A stretch of 54,921 bases of DNA from Rhodospirillaceae bacterium (GCA_029267445.1 JAJUIU010000019.1:1-54921), one strand, 5' to 3'. Shown: positions 17,500-26,050, numbered from the stretch's first letter. The notes: generated by a model not told the origin, from the sequence alone. Numbers and translations: made by a program.

Positions 17500-17894
17500 G
17501 TCCGCCGGGCCGTCTGCCCTATATATCGCGTCACTCGCAGCGCACGTGCCTATGGCCCCCACTCCCGTCCGCGCATCAGGACGGCGCCGTCAGCCCGGTG
17601 GGGTTATGCAACGACGTAACGCGTAACCCCGTCCGTCCCTTAAAAAAGGCGGCGTCTGGAGGCTACGATGGTTCATGTTGTTGTCGGTGGGCCGGCCGCG
17701 CCCGCCCTTTTCCGATCCCCCCAGGATTTCCTGATCGGTCAGATCAGTATCTGAGCCGCCCGGGCTTGCCGCGCCTTCGTCGTCCCAATGCGGACGGCCG
17801 AGACGGCTGCCAGGGCGGAACCGGGCTTCGGCCCGGCTGATACCGATTCCCAACTCCGCCATTCCCTGAAATTTCCGCCTCGGAGTCTCGACCG
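17500..17894 (+). promoter_or_regulatory. Long structured leader of the ornithine decarboxylase gene (possible speF-type element)
   Basis: About 370 non-coding bases lie between a TATATA box (17520-17525) and the decarboxylase ATG. Visible structure: CCGTCC/GGACGG (17565-17570 with 17579-17584), GGGGTTA/TAACCCC (17600-17606 with 17624-17630), CTGATC/GATCAG (17731-17736 with 17742-17747) and a UUCG-capped CCGGGC-GCCCGG hairpin (17821-17836). Alphaproteobacterial ornithine decarboxylase genes are known to carry a conserved cis-acting RNA called the speF motif. Assigning this leader to it is inference from gene identity and position, as I cannot align the consensus here. Confidence 0.4.
17668..17754 (+). 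CDS. 28-residue upstream ORF in the decarboxylase leader
   Basis: The peptide begins MVHVVVGGPAAPALFR and ends in LIGQISI before TGA. A consensus ribosome site (CTGGAGG) sits 6 bases before the ATG, better than that of many full-length genes here. The last third of the ORF overlaps the CTGATC/GATCAG hairpin, and the stop lies 141 bases before the decarboxylase start. In Escherichia coli an unrelated leader peptide (SpeFL) controls ornithine decarboxylase by ornithine-dependent stalling; a parallel role is conceivable but unproven. Confidence 0.45.
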   Translation: MVHVVVGGPAAPALFRSPQDFLIGQISI

Positions 17895-19028
17895 ATGACC
17901 GAGAAGATCGCCCGCTTCTTCGCCGAAAACCGGCCCGCCACCCCCTGCCTGGTCGTCGACCTGGACGTGGTCGCGGACAATTACGACCGTCTGCACGGCG
18001 CCCTGCCCGACGCCCGAATCTTCTATGCCGTCAAGGCGAATCCGGCGCACGAGATCCTGTCCCTGCTGGTGGAGCGCGGCTCCTGCTTCGACACGGCCTC
18101 CGTGCCGGAGATCGAGGCCTGCCTCGCCGCCGGCGCCCCGGCCGACAGGATCAGCTTCGGCAACACCATCAAGAAGGCGTCCGACATCGCCCGCGCCCAC
18201 GCGCTGGGCGTGGGCCTCTTCGCCTTCGACAGCGTCGAGGAGCTGGAGAAGATCGCGGAGCACGCGCCCGGTGCGCGCGTGTTCTGCCGCATCCTGACCT
18301 CTGGCGAGGGCGCGGACTGGCCGCTGTCGCGCAAATTCGGCTGCGAGCCGGAGATGGCGCGCGACCTGCTGCTCCGCGCCGCTGGCCTGGGTGTGGTGCC
18401 CTACGGCGTGTCGTTCCATGTCGGCAGCCAGCAGCGCGACGTCGGCCAGTGGGATCTGGCGCTGTCCACCACGGCCGCGATCTTCCGCGACCTGGAGGAG
18501 AAGGGTGTCACGCTGCGCATGGTGAACCTGGGCGGCGGCTTCCCCACCCGGTACCTGAAGGACGTGCCGACCAGCCAGGAGTACGGGGCGGCCATCGCGG
18601 CCTCGCTGCGGCGGCACTTCGGCAACCGGCTGCCGGAGACGATCATCGAGCCCGGCCGCGGCATGGTCGGCAACGCGGGCGTCATCCGGTCCGAGGTGGT
18701 GCTGATCTCCCGCAAGTCGAACCGCGAGGACGACCGGCGCTGGGTCTATCTCGACATCGGCAAGTTCGGCGGCCTGGCCGAGACGATGGACGAGGCGATC
18801 AAGTATCCGATCGTCACCGAACGGGACGGCGGTGCCACCGAGCCGGTGATCATCGCGGGACCGACCTGCGACAGCGCCGATGTGCTGTACGAGAAGACGG
18901 ACTACCGCCTGCCAGTGGATCTGAAGATCGGCGACACCGTGTCGATCCTCGCCACCGGCGCCTACACGACCACCTATTCGGCGGTCAATTTCAACGGCTT
19001 CGCCCCGCTCCGCGCCTACTACATCTGA
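17895..19028 (+). CDS. Ornithine/lysine decarboxylase (alanine-racemase fold, PLP type III)
   Basis: A 377-residue PLP enzyme making putrescine (or cadaverine) from ornithine (or lysine). The PLP lysine is Lys47 in FYAVKANP. HVGSQ, NLGGGFP and IEPGRGM form the barrel phosphate and substrate sites. Cys325 in GPTCDSAD is the second-subunit catalytic residue of the obligate dimer. The short length (about 375-400, no antizyme region) fits the bacterial dual ornithine/lysine group. It is preceded by a structured leader and followed by an intrinsic terminator, so it is monocistronic. Substrate preference cannot be fixed by eye. Confidence 0.94.
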   Translation: MTEKIARFFAENRPATPCLVVDLDVVADNYDRLHGALPDARIFYAVKANPAHEILSLLVERGSCFDTASVPEIEACLAAGAPADRISFGNTIKKASDIARAHALGVGLFAFDSVEELEKIAEHAPGARVFCRILTSGEGADWPLSRKFGCEPEMARDLLLRAAGLGVVPYGVSFHVGSQQRDVGQWDLALSTTAAIFRDLEEKGVTLRMVNLGGGFPTRYLKDVPTSQEYGAAIAASLRRHFGNRLPETIIEPGRGMVGNAGVIRSEVVLISRKSNREDDRRWVYLDIGKFGGLAETMDEAIKYPIVTERDGGATEPVIIAGPTCDSADVLYEKTDYRLPVDLKIGDTVSILATGAYTTTYSAVNFNGFAPLRAYYI

Positions 19029-19062
19029 GCGCGGACGGCGCGGCGCCAAGCGCCACGAACGA

Positions 19063-19096
19063 GGCCCGCCCCCGACCGCGATGGGGCGGGCCTTTC
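19063..19096 (+). terminator. Terminator of the decarboxylase gene
   Basis: A perfect 10-bp stem GGCCCGCCCC (19063-19072) with GGGGCGGGCC (19083-19092), a 10-base loop, then TTTCCCTTTC. It starts 34 bases after the stop codon. Confidence 0.85.
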
Positions 19097-19142
19097 CCTT
19101 TCGCGACCCGCGGGCCCAAGCCCTGGGGTGTGCTGCCCATTC

Positions 19143-19196
19143 GCTGTGCAACTGCGTTATTTTTCTGCAACAGTCGTCACGCAACTGTCGCACAGC
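19143..19196. promoter_or_regulatory. Candidate activator (enhancer) sites upstream of the porin promoter
   Basis: A 7-bp perfect inverted repeat GCTGTGC (19143-19149) and GCACAGC (19190-19196) brackets three GCAAC(T/A)G motifs at 19148, 19167 and 19181. It lies 70-125 bases upstream of the sigma-54-like promoter, where bacterial enhancer-binding proteins normally bind. No exact NtrC consensus palindrome is seen, so the activator is open. Confidence 0.4.
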
Positions 19197-19265
19197 CATC
19201 CCTTCGCACATGCAGCATCTTGAAAAACAGCCGGTTCCGGCGCCTCATTTACGAGGTACCGCGGC

Positions 19266-19281
19266 TGGCATGGCCCTTGCT
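19266..19281 (+). promoter_or_regulatory. Sigma-54-type promoter of the TorF-family porin
   Basis: TGGCATGGCCCTTGCT matches the -24/-12 consensus TGGCACGNNNNTTGCW at every defined position but one (T for C). The invariant GG (19267-19268) and GC (19279-19280) have the required spacing. Transcription would start near 19292. A strong AAGGAG site follows at 19310-19315, 7 bases before the porin ATG. Confidence 0.7.
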
Positions 19282-19322
19282 GACCGCGGCTTCATAACCA
19301 TAAGCCTCTAAGGAGCGGACCC

Positions 19323-20009
19323 ATGCGTATCTCCCGCCTGCTCGGCACCGTCGCCGCCGGCGCCCTGCTGATGAGCGCGCCGTCGGCCTTCGCGCAGGAC
19401 GTCACCTTCTCCGGCAGCGTGACCCTGACCTCCGACTACGTCTTCCGCGGCATCAGCCAGACCGACGAGGAGCCCGCCATCCAGGCCGGCCTGAACCTGG
19501 AACACGCGAGCGGCTTCTACGCCGGCGTCTGGGGTTCCAACGTCGACTTCGGCGGTGACGAGGACATCGAGATCGACTACATCCTCGGCTTCTCGAACGA
19601 GGTCGAAGGTCTGTCCTACACGGTCGCGGGCTACTACTACACCTACCCCGGCGTCGACAGCGACCTCGACTACGACTACTTCGAGGCCGGGCTGAACCTG
19701 TCCTACACGGCGGACATGGTCACCCCGACGGCGTCGCTCTACTACTCGCCGGACTTCTTCGGCGGCACGGGCGAGGCCTGGTACATCACGGCCGGCCTCA
19801 GCGTCGCCCCGACCGACGCCATCTCGGTTTACGCCAATGTCGGCCTGCAGACCGTCGAGGATGTGCCGGACGACGTCCTGGACTGGAACATCGGCGCGTC
19901 CTACAGCGTCGAGGCCTTCACCTTCGACGTGAAGTACACCGACACCGACATCAGCGACTTCGCCCCGGCAGAAGAGCGGATCGTCGGCACGGTCACCTTC
20001 AGCTTCTGA
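19323..20009 (+). CDS. TorF family putative porin (Gcw_chp outer-membrane beta-barrel)
   Basis: A 228-residue exported protein. The signal peptide MRISRLLGTVAAGALLMSAP is followed by SAFA and cleavage before QDVTFSG. The mature part has family hallmarks VTLTSDYVFRGISQTDEEPA near 35-54 and repeated aromatic-capped beta strands, and it ends in a terminal Phe (VTFSF) as outer-membrane proteins do. It is acidic and Tyr-rich. Members of this family commonly sit upstream of glnK-amtB in alphaproteobacteria; here it stands alone behind a sigma-54-like promoter, which fits nitrogen-linked control (inference). A terminator follows. Confidence 0.92.
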   Translation: MRISRLLGTVAAGALLMSAPSAFAQDVTFSGSVTLTSDYVFRGISQTDEEPAIQAGLNLEHASGFYAGVWGSNVDFGGDEDIEIDYILGFSNEVEGLSYTVAGYYYTYPGVDSDLDYDYFEAGLNLSYTADMVTPTASLYYSPDFFGGTGEAWYITAGLSVAPTDAISVYANVGLQTVEDVPDDVLDWNIGASYSVEAFTFDVKYTDTDISDFAPAEERIVGTVTFSF

Positions 20010-20037
20010 TCGGTCCGGCCACGGAACCGACGGGGAT

Positions 20038-20064
20038 GGCCGGCGCCCTCGGGCGCCGGCCTTT
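20038..20064 (+). terminator. Terminator of the TorF-family porin gene
   Basis: A perfect 10-bp stem GGCCGGCGCC (20038-20047) with GGCGCCGGCC (20052-20061), closed by a CTCG tetraloop and followed by TTTCCGTTT. It may also serve the convergent aminotransferase gene, whose stop lies 13 bases further. Confidence 0.85.
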
Positions 20065-20076
20065 CCGTTTCCGGGG

Positions 20077-21279
20077 TCAGGCGCGGGGCGCCATCTCCGC
20101 CAGCGCCGGAGCCAGCCGCCGCATCGCCTCCTCCAGCCGCTCCGCCGAACTCGCGAAGCAGAGGCGCAGCCGATCCTCGCAGCCCGGGCCGAAGGCGCTG
20201 CCGGGGGCGAGACCGACATTGGCGCGGTCCACCAGGGCCTTGGCGAAGGCGAGGCTGTCGGTGACCCCCGCGACCCGCAGGAAGGCGTAGAAGGCCCCGG
20301 CCGGCGGCGTCACCGTCACGCCCGGCACGTCCGCCAGCCCCCGCAGCACGATGTCCCGCCCGCGCCGGCAGCGCTCCAGCATGGCGGCCAGGAACGGTTC
20401 CCCCTCCCGCAGTGCCACCAGCCCGGCCATCTGCACGAATTCCGGCGTGCCGGACGTGTTGATCTGCACCAGCTTCTCGATCACCGGGGACAGCTCCGGG
20501 TGGGTGGTCAGCCAGCCCAGCCGCCAGCCCGTCATCGCCCAGTTCTTCGAGAAGCTGTTGACCACGATCAGCCGGTCGTCCGGCGTGGCGACCTCCAGGA
20601 AGCTGGGCGCCACGGCCCTTCCGCCCAAGGGCGCGTCGTAGACGAGGCGGGTGTAGACCTCGTCCGCGATCAGCCAGACGCCCCGCTCCCGCGCCAGCCG
20701 CAGCACGGCGCGCATGGCGTCGCGGTCGATGGTCCAGCCGGTGGGGTTGCTGGGGGAGTTGACGAACACCGCCTTGGTGCGCGGCCCGATGGCGGCGGCC
20801 AGCCGGTCGAGGTCGAGGCGCCAGCCGTCGTTCCCCTCCGCCAGCGGTACCGGAACCGGGCGGCCGCCCATGACCGCGACGGCGGACATGATGTTGGGCC
20901 AGACCGGTGTCACCACCGCCACCTCGTCCCCCGGCTCGATCAGGGCCTGGACGGTCAGCATGATGCCGCCCATGCCGCTGGTGGTGACGGTGACGCGGTC
21001 CGCATCGACGGCTGCGCCATGGATGCGCGACATGTAGGCGGCCAACTCCTCCCGCAGCTCCGGCAGCCCGCGCTGGCGGCCGTAGAAGACGCGACCGTCG
21101 CGGATGGCCTTGTCGCAGGCCTCTCGGGCGAAGTCGGGCGTGGGCACGTCCCCTTCGCCCACCCAGAGCGGGATCAGGCCCTGCCGTCCGATGCCGTACT
21201 GCACCATCTGGACGATCCGGGTCTCCTCCAAGGCGGCGACGACGGGGCGCAGTCCGGGCAGGTCGTGGAGGACGGTCAT
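20077..21279 (-). CDS. PLP-dependent aminotransferase, class I/II
   Basis: A 400-residue fold-type I aminotransferase. The PLP Schiff-base lysine is Lys245 in NSFSKNWAMTGWRLG. Other cofactor ligands are visible: SNPTG with Asn178, IADEVY with Asp206/Tyr209, and a C-terminal Arg in RLRLCFAS. It belongs to the aspartate/aromatic-like subgroup annotated as pyridoxal phosphate-dependent aminotransferase; the amino donor is not predictable. The start at 21279 (MTVLHDLPGL) removes a Pro-rich upstream stretch that does not look coding. It is convergent with the porin gene. Confidence 0.93.
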   Translation of the reverse strand: MTVLHDLPGLRPVVAALEETRIVQMVQYGIGRQGLIPLWVGEGDVPTPDFAREACDKAIRDGRVFYGRQRGLPELREELAAYMSRIHGAAVDADRVTVTTSGMGGIMLTVQALIEPGDEVAVVTPVWPNIMSAVAVMGGRPVPVPLAEGNDGWRLDLDRLAAAIGPRTKAVFVNSPSNPTGWTIDRDAMRAVLRLARERGVWLIADEVYTRLVYDAPLGGRAVAPSFLEVATPDDRLIVVNSFSKNWAMTGWRLGWLTTHPELSPVIEKLVQINTSGTPEFVQMAGLVALREGEPFLAAMLERCRRGRDIVLRGLADVPGVTVTPPAGAFYAFLRVAGVTDSLAFAKALVDRANVGLAPGSAFGPGCEDRLRLCFASSAERLEEAMRRLAPALAEMAPRA

Positions 21280-21418
21280 CGGTGTGCGGCTTCCGGAACG
21301 GGGGGTGTCTGGCGGGGGCCGCACCTTAGCGCGGCGCCCGGCGCGGGGCCAGCGCCGGTCGGCCGCACCGCATTACCACCAAAGGGGTGTTTCGGCGGGC
21401 GGCGGCATCGGGCTAACC

Positions 21419-23530
21419 ATGCCGGATGACGATCCGCCCCAGCCTATCGCACCCCGAACCGGTTCCATGCCCGCGGCCGACGGACTGACAGCGCGGACCC
21501 CGCGTACCGCCTGGGTCGCGCTGGCGCTGGCGCTGCTGATCACCGGACTCGCCTGGATCACGGTCAGCAAGGCGCTCGACGCGGCGGCCCGGGATCGCTT
21601 CACCTTCCGCCGGGCGGAGGCGCAGTCGGTCATCGCCTCCCGGCTGGCGGCCTATGAGCAGACGCTGTTCGGGGCGCTGGGGTTCCTGAAGGCGTCGGAG
21701 GGCGTCACGGCGGAGGAATGGCGCACCTTCGTAGCGGGCCTGCGGCTGGAAAGCCGGTTTCCCGGCATCCAGGGCGTCGGCTATGCGCGCTGGGTCGAGG
21801 GCGGCGCCGTCGACGCGCTGGTGGCGGAGCAGCGGGCGGCGGGCCTGGAGGATTTCCGCATCTGGCCCGACGAGGGCCGCTCGGAATACACGGCCATCGT
21901 CTTCCTGGAACCGATGACCGCCCGGAACCGGCGGGCGCTCGGCTTCGACATGTTCAGCGAGGCGGTCAGGCGGGAGGCCATGGTCGCCGCGCGGGACACG
22001 GGCCGCACGGCCGTGTCCGGGCGCGTGCAGCTGGTGCAGGAGACCAGCAAGGACGTCCAGGGCGGCTTCCTCGCCTACCTTCCCCATTACGGGAACGGGC
22101 CGGAGCCCGCGACGGTGGAGGAGCGCCGCGAGCGGCTGCGCGGTTTCGTCTACGCCCCGTTCCGCATCCGCGATTTCATGGCCCCGGTCGCCGCGACGGA
22201 GCTGGCCGCGCTGCGCCTGCGCATCCATGACGGTGACGGCATCGGGGAGGAGACACTGTTCTACGACAGCCACCCGGACGCCCCCTGGCCGGACGAGCCC
22301 TATCTCGGCCTGGAGGCGCTGACCACGCTGGAGCTGCCGCATCACCGCTGGACCCTGCGCTGGGCGGCCATGCCCGGCATCGATCCCGACGCGAACCGTT
22401 GGGCGCCGCCGCTGATCCTGGTGATCGGGGGAATCTTCGGCGCGTTGAGCTTCAGCGCCGTGCGCAGCACCGCCGGCCTGCGCCAGGCCGAGGACCACAG
22501 TGCCCGGCTGGGCCGCATCATCGAGGAGGCGGCGACGGAGGTCTATGTGCTGGACGCCCGCGACCTGCGCATCCGGCAGGCCAACCGCGTGGCCCGCCGC
22601 AACCTGGGACGGGAGGACAAGGACCTGTCCGACCTGACGCTGGTCGATATCCAGACGGACATGGACCGCGCCCGCTTCGCCACGCTGACCCGGTCGCTGC
22701 GCCGAGGCAGCGACCATGTCACTTACGATTCCCGGCACCGGCGCGAGGACGGCACGACCTACGACGTGGAGGTGACGCTGCAGCTCCACCCCACCTCCGT
22801 CCCCCCGGTGTACCACGCGCTGGTCGTCGACATGACCGACCGGCGCCGGGCGGAGGCGGCGCTGGGTATCGCGCTGGCGGAGACGCGGGAGCTTCTGTCG
22901 GAGAAGGAGACCCTGTTGAAGGAGATCCATCACCGGGTGAAGAACAACCTCCAGGTCATCTGGAGCCTGATCCGGCTGGAGGCTGCGGACATCCGGGACG
23001 ACGCCGTGCGCGCCCGGCTGGAGACCGTGGCCCGGCGCATCGGCGTGCTGGGCGAGATCCACCAGCAGCTCTACAGCTCCAGCAACTTCGCCCGCGTCGA
23101 CATCGGCGAGCATCTGCGCCGCCTGGGCGACAGCCTGCGCGCGTTGCACGCCCACCAGGATGTGGAGATCGCCATCGACGCCGATCCGCTGCTCTGCGAC
23201 ATCGAGGTGGCGATCCCGCTGGGCCTGATCGCCAACGAGCTGATCTCCAACAGCCTGGAGCACGCCTTCCCGGACGGGCGCGCGGGCCGGGTCACGGCCA
23301 CGCTGCGGGCCCGCGACGGTGTCACCTCCCTGACGGTGGCCGATGACGGGGTGGGAAGCGGCGGCACGGGCCGCACGGGCCTCGGCCTCAGGCTGGTCCA
23401 GGCCCTGACCCGTCAGCTTGGCGGCACGCTGGAGGTGGAGGACGGCCCCGGAACGCTGACCCGCATCGTCCTGCCGGAGGCGACCTGCGCGCCCGAGGCT
23501 GGCGGCTCCCCGCCCGCCGCCGCCCACTGA
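21419..23530 (+). CDS. CHASE-PAS hybrid sensor histidine kinase (HisKA_2 class)
   Basis: A 703-residue membrane kinase. The order is helix (about 36-56), periplasmic CHASE domain (about 75-300, with RFPGIQGVGYARWV), second helix (about 325-348), PAS domain (about 360-475), and HisKA_2 with phospho-acceptor His504/His505 in EIHHRVKNNLQ. The ATPase domain follows: ANELISNS (N box), VADDGVGSG (G1) and GLGLRL (G2). CHASE domains sense small extracellular molecules. No response regulator is adjacent, so it is an orphan kinase. The start is chosen at 21419; an ATG 48 bases later is an alternative. Confidence 0.93.
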   Translation: MPDDDPPQPIAPRTGSMPAADGLTARTPRTAWVALALALLITGLAWITVSKALDAAARDRFTFRRAEAQSVIASRLAAYEQTLFGALGFLKASEGVTAEEWRTFVAGLRLESRFPGIQGVGYARWVEGGAVDALVAEQRAAGLEDFRIWPDEGRSEYTAIVFLEPMTARNRRALGFDMFSEAVRREAMVAARDTGRTAVSGRVQLVQETSKDVQGGFLAYLPHYGNGPEPATVEERRERLRGFVYAPFRIRDFMAPVAATELAALRLRIHDGDGIGEETLFYDSHPDAPWPDEPYLGLEALTTLELPHHRWTLRWAAMPGIDPDANRWAPPLILVIGGIFGALSFSAVRSTAGLRQAEDHSARLGRIIEEAATEVYVLDARDLRIRQANRVARRNLGREDKDLSDLTLVDIQTDMDRARFATLTRSLRRGSDHVTYDSRHRREDGTTYDVEVTLQLHPTSVPPVYHALVVDMTDRRRAEAALGIALAETRELLSEKETLLKEIHHRVKNNLQVIWSLIRLEAADIRDDAVRARLETVARRIGVLGEIHQQLYSSSNFARVDIGEHLRRLGDSLRALHAHQDVEIAIDADPLLCDIEVAIPLGLIANELISNSLEHAFPDGRAGRVTATLRARDGVTSLTVADDGVGSGGTGRTGLGLRLVQALTRQLGGTLEVEDGPGTLTRIVLPEATCAPEAGGSPPAAAH

Positions 23531-23640
23531 CACACCGGTTCCCGCGCGGGCGGCGTGTCCGGGCGGCGTATCCCGCCGATGGGATAGTGTTTCGCGTTCG
23601 GATGGGGCAGTCTGGCGGGACTGACGGGCGGATAGGTGCG

Positions 23641-24714
23641 ATGGCTTCGATCGCGGCGGCGGCGCACGGGAGCGAGGGGGACGGGAGCGACGGGGACGGT
23701 GCCGCGCCCTATTTCGACGACACCGCCCGCGACGCGCTGCACATCCTGCCCATGGCGATGCTGCCGGTGGCGACACCGGGGCTGCGGCGCGCCAAGCTGA
23801 TCAAGAACGCGCGGCTGGAGACGGTGGTCGAGATCTTCCACGACCGCCAGGCGGGCAGCGGGCAGGTGGCGGCGGAGCATCTCGCCTCCGTCTTCCCTGG
23901 CCACAAGGCCGAGCTGCGCGCCGACATGCTGCAGATCGGCAAGCTGACCCGGCTGAACAGCTTCGACATCTACACCCTGCGCAAGGAGCTGCGGCGGCTG
24001 GGCATCGCCGTGAACGACGCCACCCATCTGCGCCTGTCGGACAAGCGGCGGTCGGAGCTGACCACCTACATGACCGCCTTCACGCGCCCGCTGATGCAGC
24101 AGGTCTACGGCTCGGACGACAAGCCGATCTCCGACGTGACGGACATCCTGCAGATGCTGGCGAACCCCGACCGGGAGGAGGCGCTGCGGAACCTGCGGCT
24201 TCTGTCGGAGAAGCTGAAGGTCCAACTGACGGAGATCCCCGCCTTCCTGGAGGATTACGGCGACGTGTTCCTGTCGCTGGCCTATTTCCGCAACTGCCTG
24301 GACACGATCGTTCCCGACGTGCAGCGCTTCATGAAATGGGCGGCGGAATCGCGGGAGAGCGACATGGTGGCCCGCGACCGCAACGTCCTGCGCATGCTGG
24401 ACGAGGTGCGGTCCAAGCTGACGGACATCACCACCTCGCTGACCGGCCGGTTCGAGGCGTTCGACCGGCGCAGCAAGGATTTCTGGCGGGACATCAGTGC
24501 GGAAAGCTTCCGCGCGGTGCGCCAGCAGATCGAGTCCCACCATGTCACCATCGGCGGCGTGCTGTGCGGCCTCGCGGTCAAGATGGCGCTGTGGAAGGAG
24601 CGATTTCCCCAGGGGGGCGGCGGGCCGCAGAAGCGGGTCGAGTTCATCCGCTCCGAGATCATGCCCGGCCTCGACCACATCAACGCGATCGAACGGCAGG
24701 CGGGTGCCGCCTGA
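23641..24714 (+). CDS. Conserved hypothetical helical protein
   Basis: A 357-residue, apparently cytosolic and mainly helical protein, not recognised. After an acidic Gly/Ala/Ser N terminus, a well-ordered region begins at ALHILPMAMLPVATPG. Notable segments are NARLETVVEIFHDRQAGSGQ, TDILQMLANPDREEALRN, VFLSLAYFRNCLDTIVPDVQ and the closing HHVTIGGVLCGLAVKMALWK. There is no signal peptide or transmembrane helix. The ATG at 23641 follows GGATAGG; GTG 23587 and ATG 23602 are in-frame alternatives. It follows the histidine kinase by 110 bases on the same strand, so a functional link is possible. Confidence 0.82.
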   Translation: MASIAAAAHGSEGDGSDGDGAAPYFDDTARDALHILPMAMLPVATPGLRRAKLIKNARLETVVEIFHDRQAGSGQVAAEHLASVFPGHKAELRADMLQIGKLTRLNSFDIYTLRKELRRLGIAVNDATHLRLSDKRRSELTTYMTAFTRPLMQQVYGSDDKPISDVTDILQMLANPDREEALRNLRLLSEKLKVQLTEIPAFLEDYGDVFLSLAYFRNCLDTIVPDVQRFMKWAAESRESDMVARDRNVLRMLDEVRSKLTDITTSLTGRFEAFDRRSKDFWRDISAESFRAVRQQIESHHVTIGGVLCGLAVKMALWKERFPQGGGGPQKRVEFIRSEIMPGLDHINAIERQAGAA

Positions 24715-24775
24715 CTGGCGCGAATCCGGGGATTCCGCTATGGTCTGGACCGCGTGAGCGACCGAGGTCCGGACC

Positions 24776-25015
24776 ATGGTGGACAGCAAACCGATCCTTC
24801 CCTTCGCGGGCGGACCCGTCCCCGGCAGCGTGCCTGACGGTGGACGCCGCGCCCTGCCGCCCGCCGCAGCACCCGGCCCGATCCGCCTGCCGGCGACCGG
24901 CCGGCCCGGCAACCGCTGGCCCACCGCGCGCGAACTGGCGGCCCTGCTCGTGGACGGCATCCTCCGCCTGCCGGAGCGCTACCGCCGGGGCATGTATCTG
25001 GACATCCTGGTCTGA
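24776..25015 (+). CDS. Small hypothetical protein
   Basis: A 79-residue, basic, Pro-rich N-terminal half is followed by an ordered helix pair, PTARELAALLVDGILRLPER, ending YRRGMYLDILV. No family was recognised. A near-perfect inverted repeat, GGTCTGGACC (24742-24751) and GGTCCGGACC (24766-24775), ends one base before the ATG and could be an operator or an RNA hairpin masking the ribosome site. Confidence 0.55.
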   Translation: MVDSKPILPFAGGPVPGSVPDGGRRALPPAAAPGPIRLPATGRPGNRWPTARELAALLVDGILRLPERYRRGMYLDILV

Positions 25016-25194
25016 CCGGAACGGGCCCCGGCGCGACATTCCGGCGCGGGCACGTTTATTAGACAATTCAAGCCTGTCCAGGATTCGCGCGGATCGCCCG
25101 TGAATCGGTGCGCGGTCTATATCGAAGGGGGGAGTATCGGACCGATCTGCCGCCGCATATACCGCAGCGCACACGGCAAACGCGGGCGGACGGC

Positions 25195-25398
25195 ATGGTG
25201 TTCGAGCGGTTCGTGATCCTCTGCTACGAGCGGGCGCGTCGCACCGCCGACGCCGAGGAGCGCGCCCGCTGGATCACGCTGGGCGGCCGCTTCGAGGAGC
25301 TGGCCATGGACGAGGCGCTGCATCGGCTCGCCGACGCCGTGGCGCTCGACGAGGACGGCCGCGTCTCACCCTCGTGGGAGCGCCAGGCGGCGGAATAG
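25195..25398 (+). CDS. Small hypothetical protein
   Basis: A 67-residue protein, MVFERFVILCYERARRTADA onwards, with two amphipathic helices and no recognised domain. The ATG at 25195 is preferred because the helix-forming sequence starts here; a GTG at 25108 would add 29 Arg-rich residues. It is convergent with trpF, whose stop lies 8 bases beyond. Confidence 0.55.
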   Translation: MVFERFVILCYERARRTADAEERARWITLGGRFEELAMDEALHRLADAVALDEDGRVSPSWERQAAE

Positions 25399-25405
25399 GC
25401 GGCGC

Positions 25406-26050
25406 TCAGACGCCCTGCGCCAGCGCCAGGAAATCGCGGATCTTCGCGGGGCTTTTGTGCCCCGGCCGGTCCTCCACGCCGGAGGAGACGTCGACCGCCG
25501 TCGCCCCCGTCTCCCGGACGGCGTCCGCCAGATTGTCGGCGTTCAGCCCGCCCGACAGCATCCAGGGCCGATCCCAGCGCCGGCCACGCAGCAGCGACCA
25601 GTCGAAGGACAGGCCGTTGCCGCCGGGCAGGGAGGCGACACCCTTCGGCGGCTTGGCGTCGAACAGCAGCCGGTCGGCCACCGGGCCGTAAGCCGCCGCG
25701 CGGTCGAGATCGGCGGCGTCGGCCACCTTCACCGCCTTCATGACCTCGATGTTGTAGGCGGCCCGGATCTCGGCCACCCGGCCCGGCTCCTCCTCCCCGT
25801 GCAGCTGGATCATGTCCAGCGGCACCGCCGTGACGATGCGCTCCAGGAACAGGTCGTCGGGTTCCACGAACAGACCCACCACCCGCACCCCCGTGGGGGC
25901 GAGGCGGGAGAGCTGGGCCGCCGTCTCCGGCGGGACATAGCGCGGCGAGCGGTCGTAGAAGACCAGGCCGACATAGCGGGCCCCGCCCTCCACCGCCGCC
26001 ATCATGGCGTCGGGATGGTTGATGCCGCAGATCTTGACCTGGACGGCCAT
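25406..26050 (-). CDS. trpF: Phosphoribosylanthranilate isomerase
   Basis: A 214-residue (beta/alpha)8 enzyme of tryptophan synthesis that isomerises N-(5'-phosphoribosyl)anthranilate to CdRP. The catalytic Cys8 is in VQVKICGINHPD, and the catalytic Asp is in LFDAKPP (about 132-138). The phosphate-binding SGGLNADN and DVSSGVED motifs are near the C terminus. Its start shares one base with the pyrF stop, so it is translated from the pyrF-trpF transcript. trpB and trpA are not next to it in this window. Confidence 0.96.
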   Translation of the reverse strand: MAVQVKICGINHPDAMMAAVEGGARYVGLVFYDRSPRYVPPETAAQLSRLAPTGVRVVGLFVEPDDLFLERIVTAVPLDMIQLHGEEEPGRVAEIRAAYNIEVMKAVKVADAADLDRAAAYGPVADRLLFDAKPPKGVASLPGGNGLSFDWSLLRGRRWDRPWMLSGGLNADNLADAVRETGATAVDVSSGVEDRPGHKSPAKIRDFLALAQGV

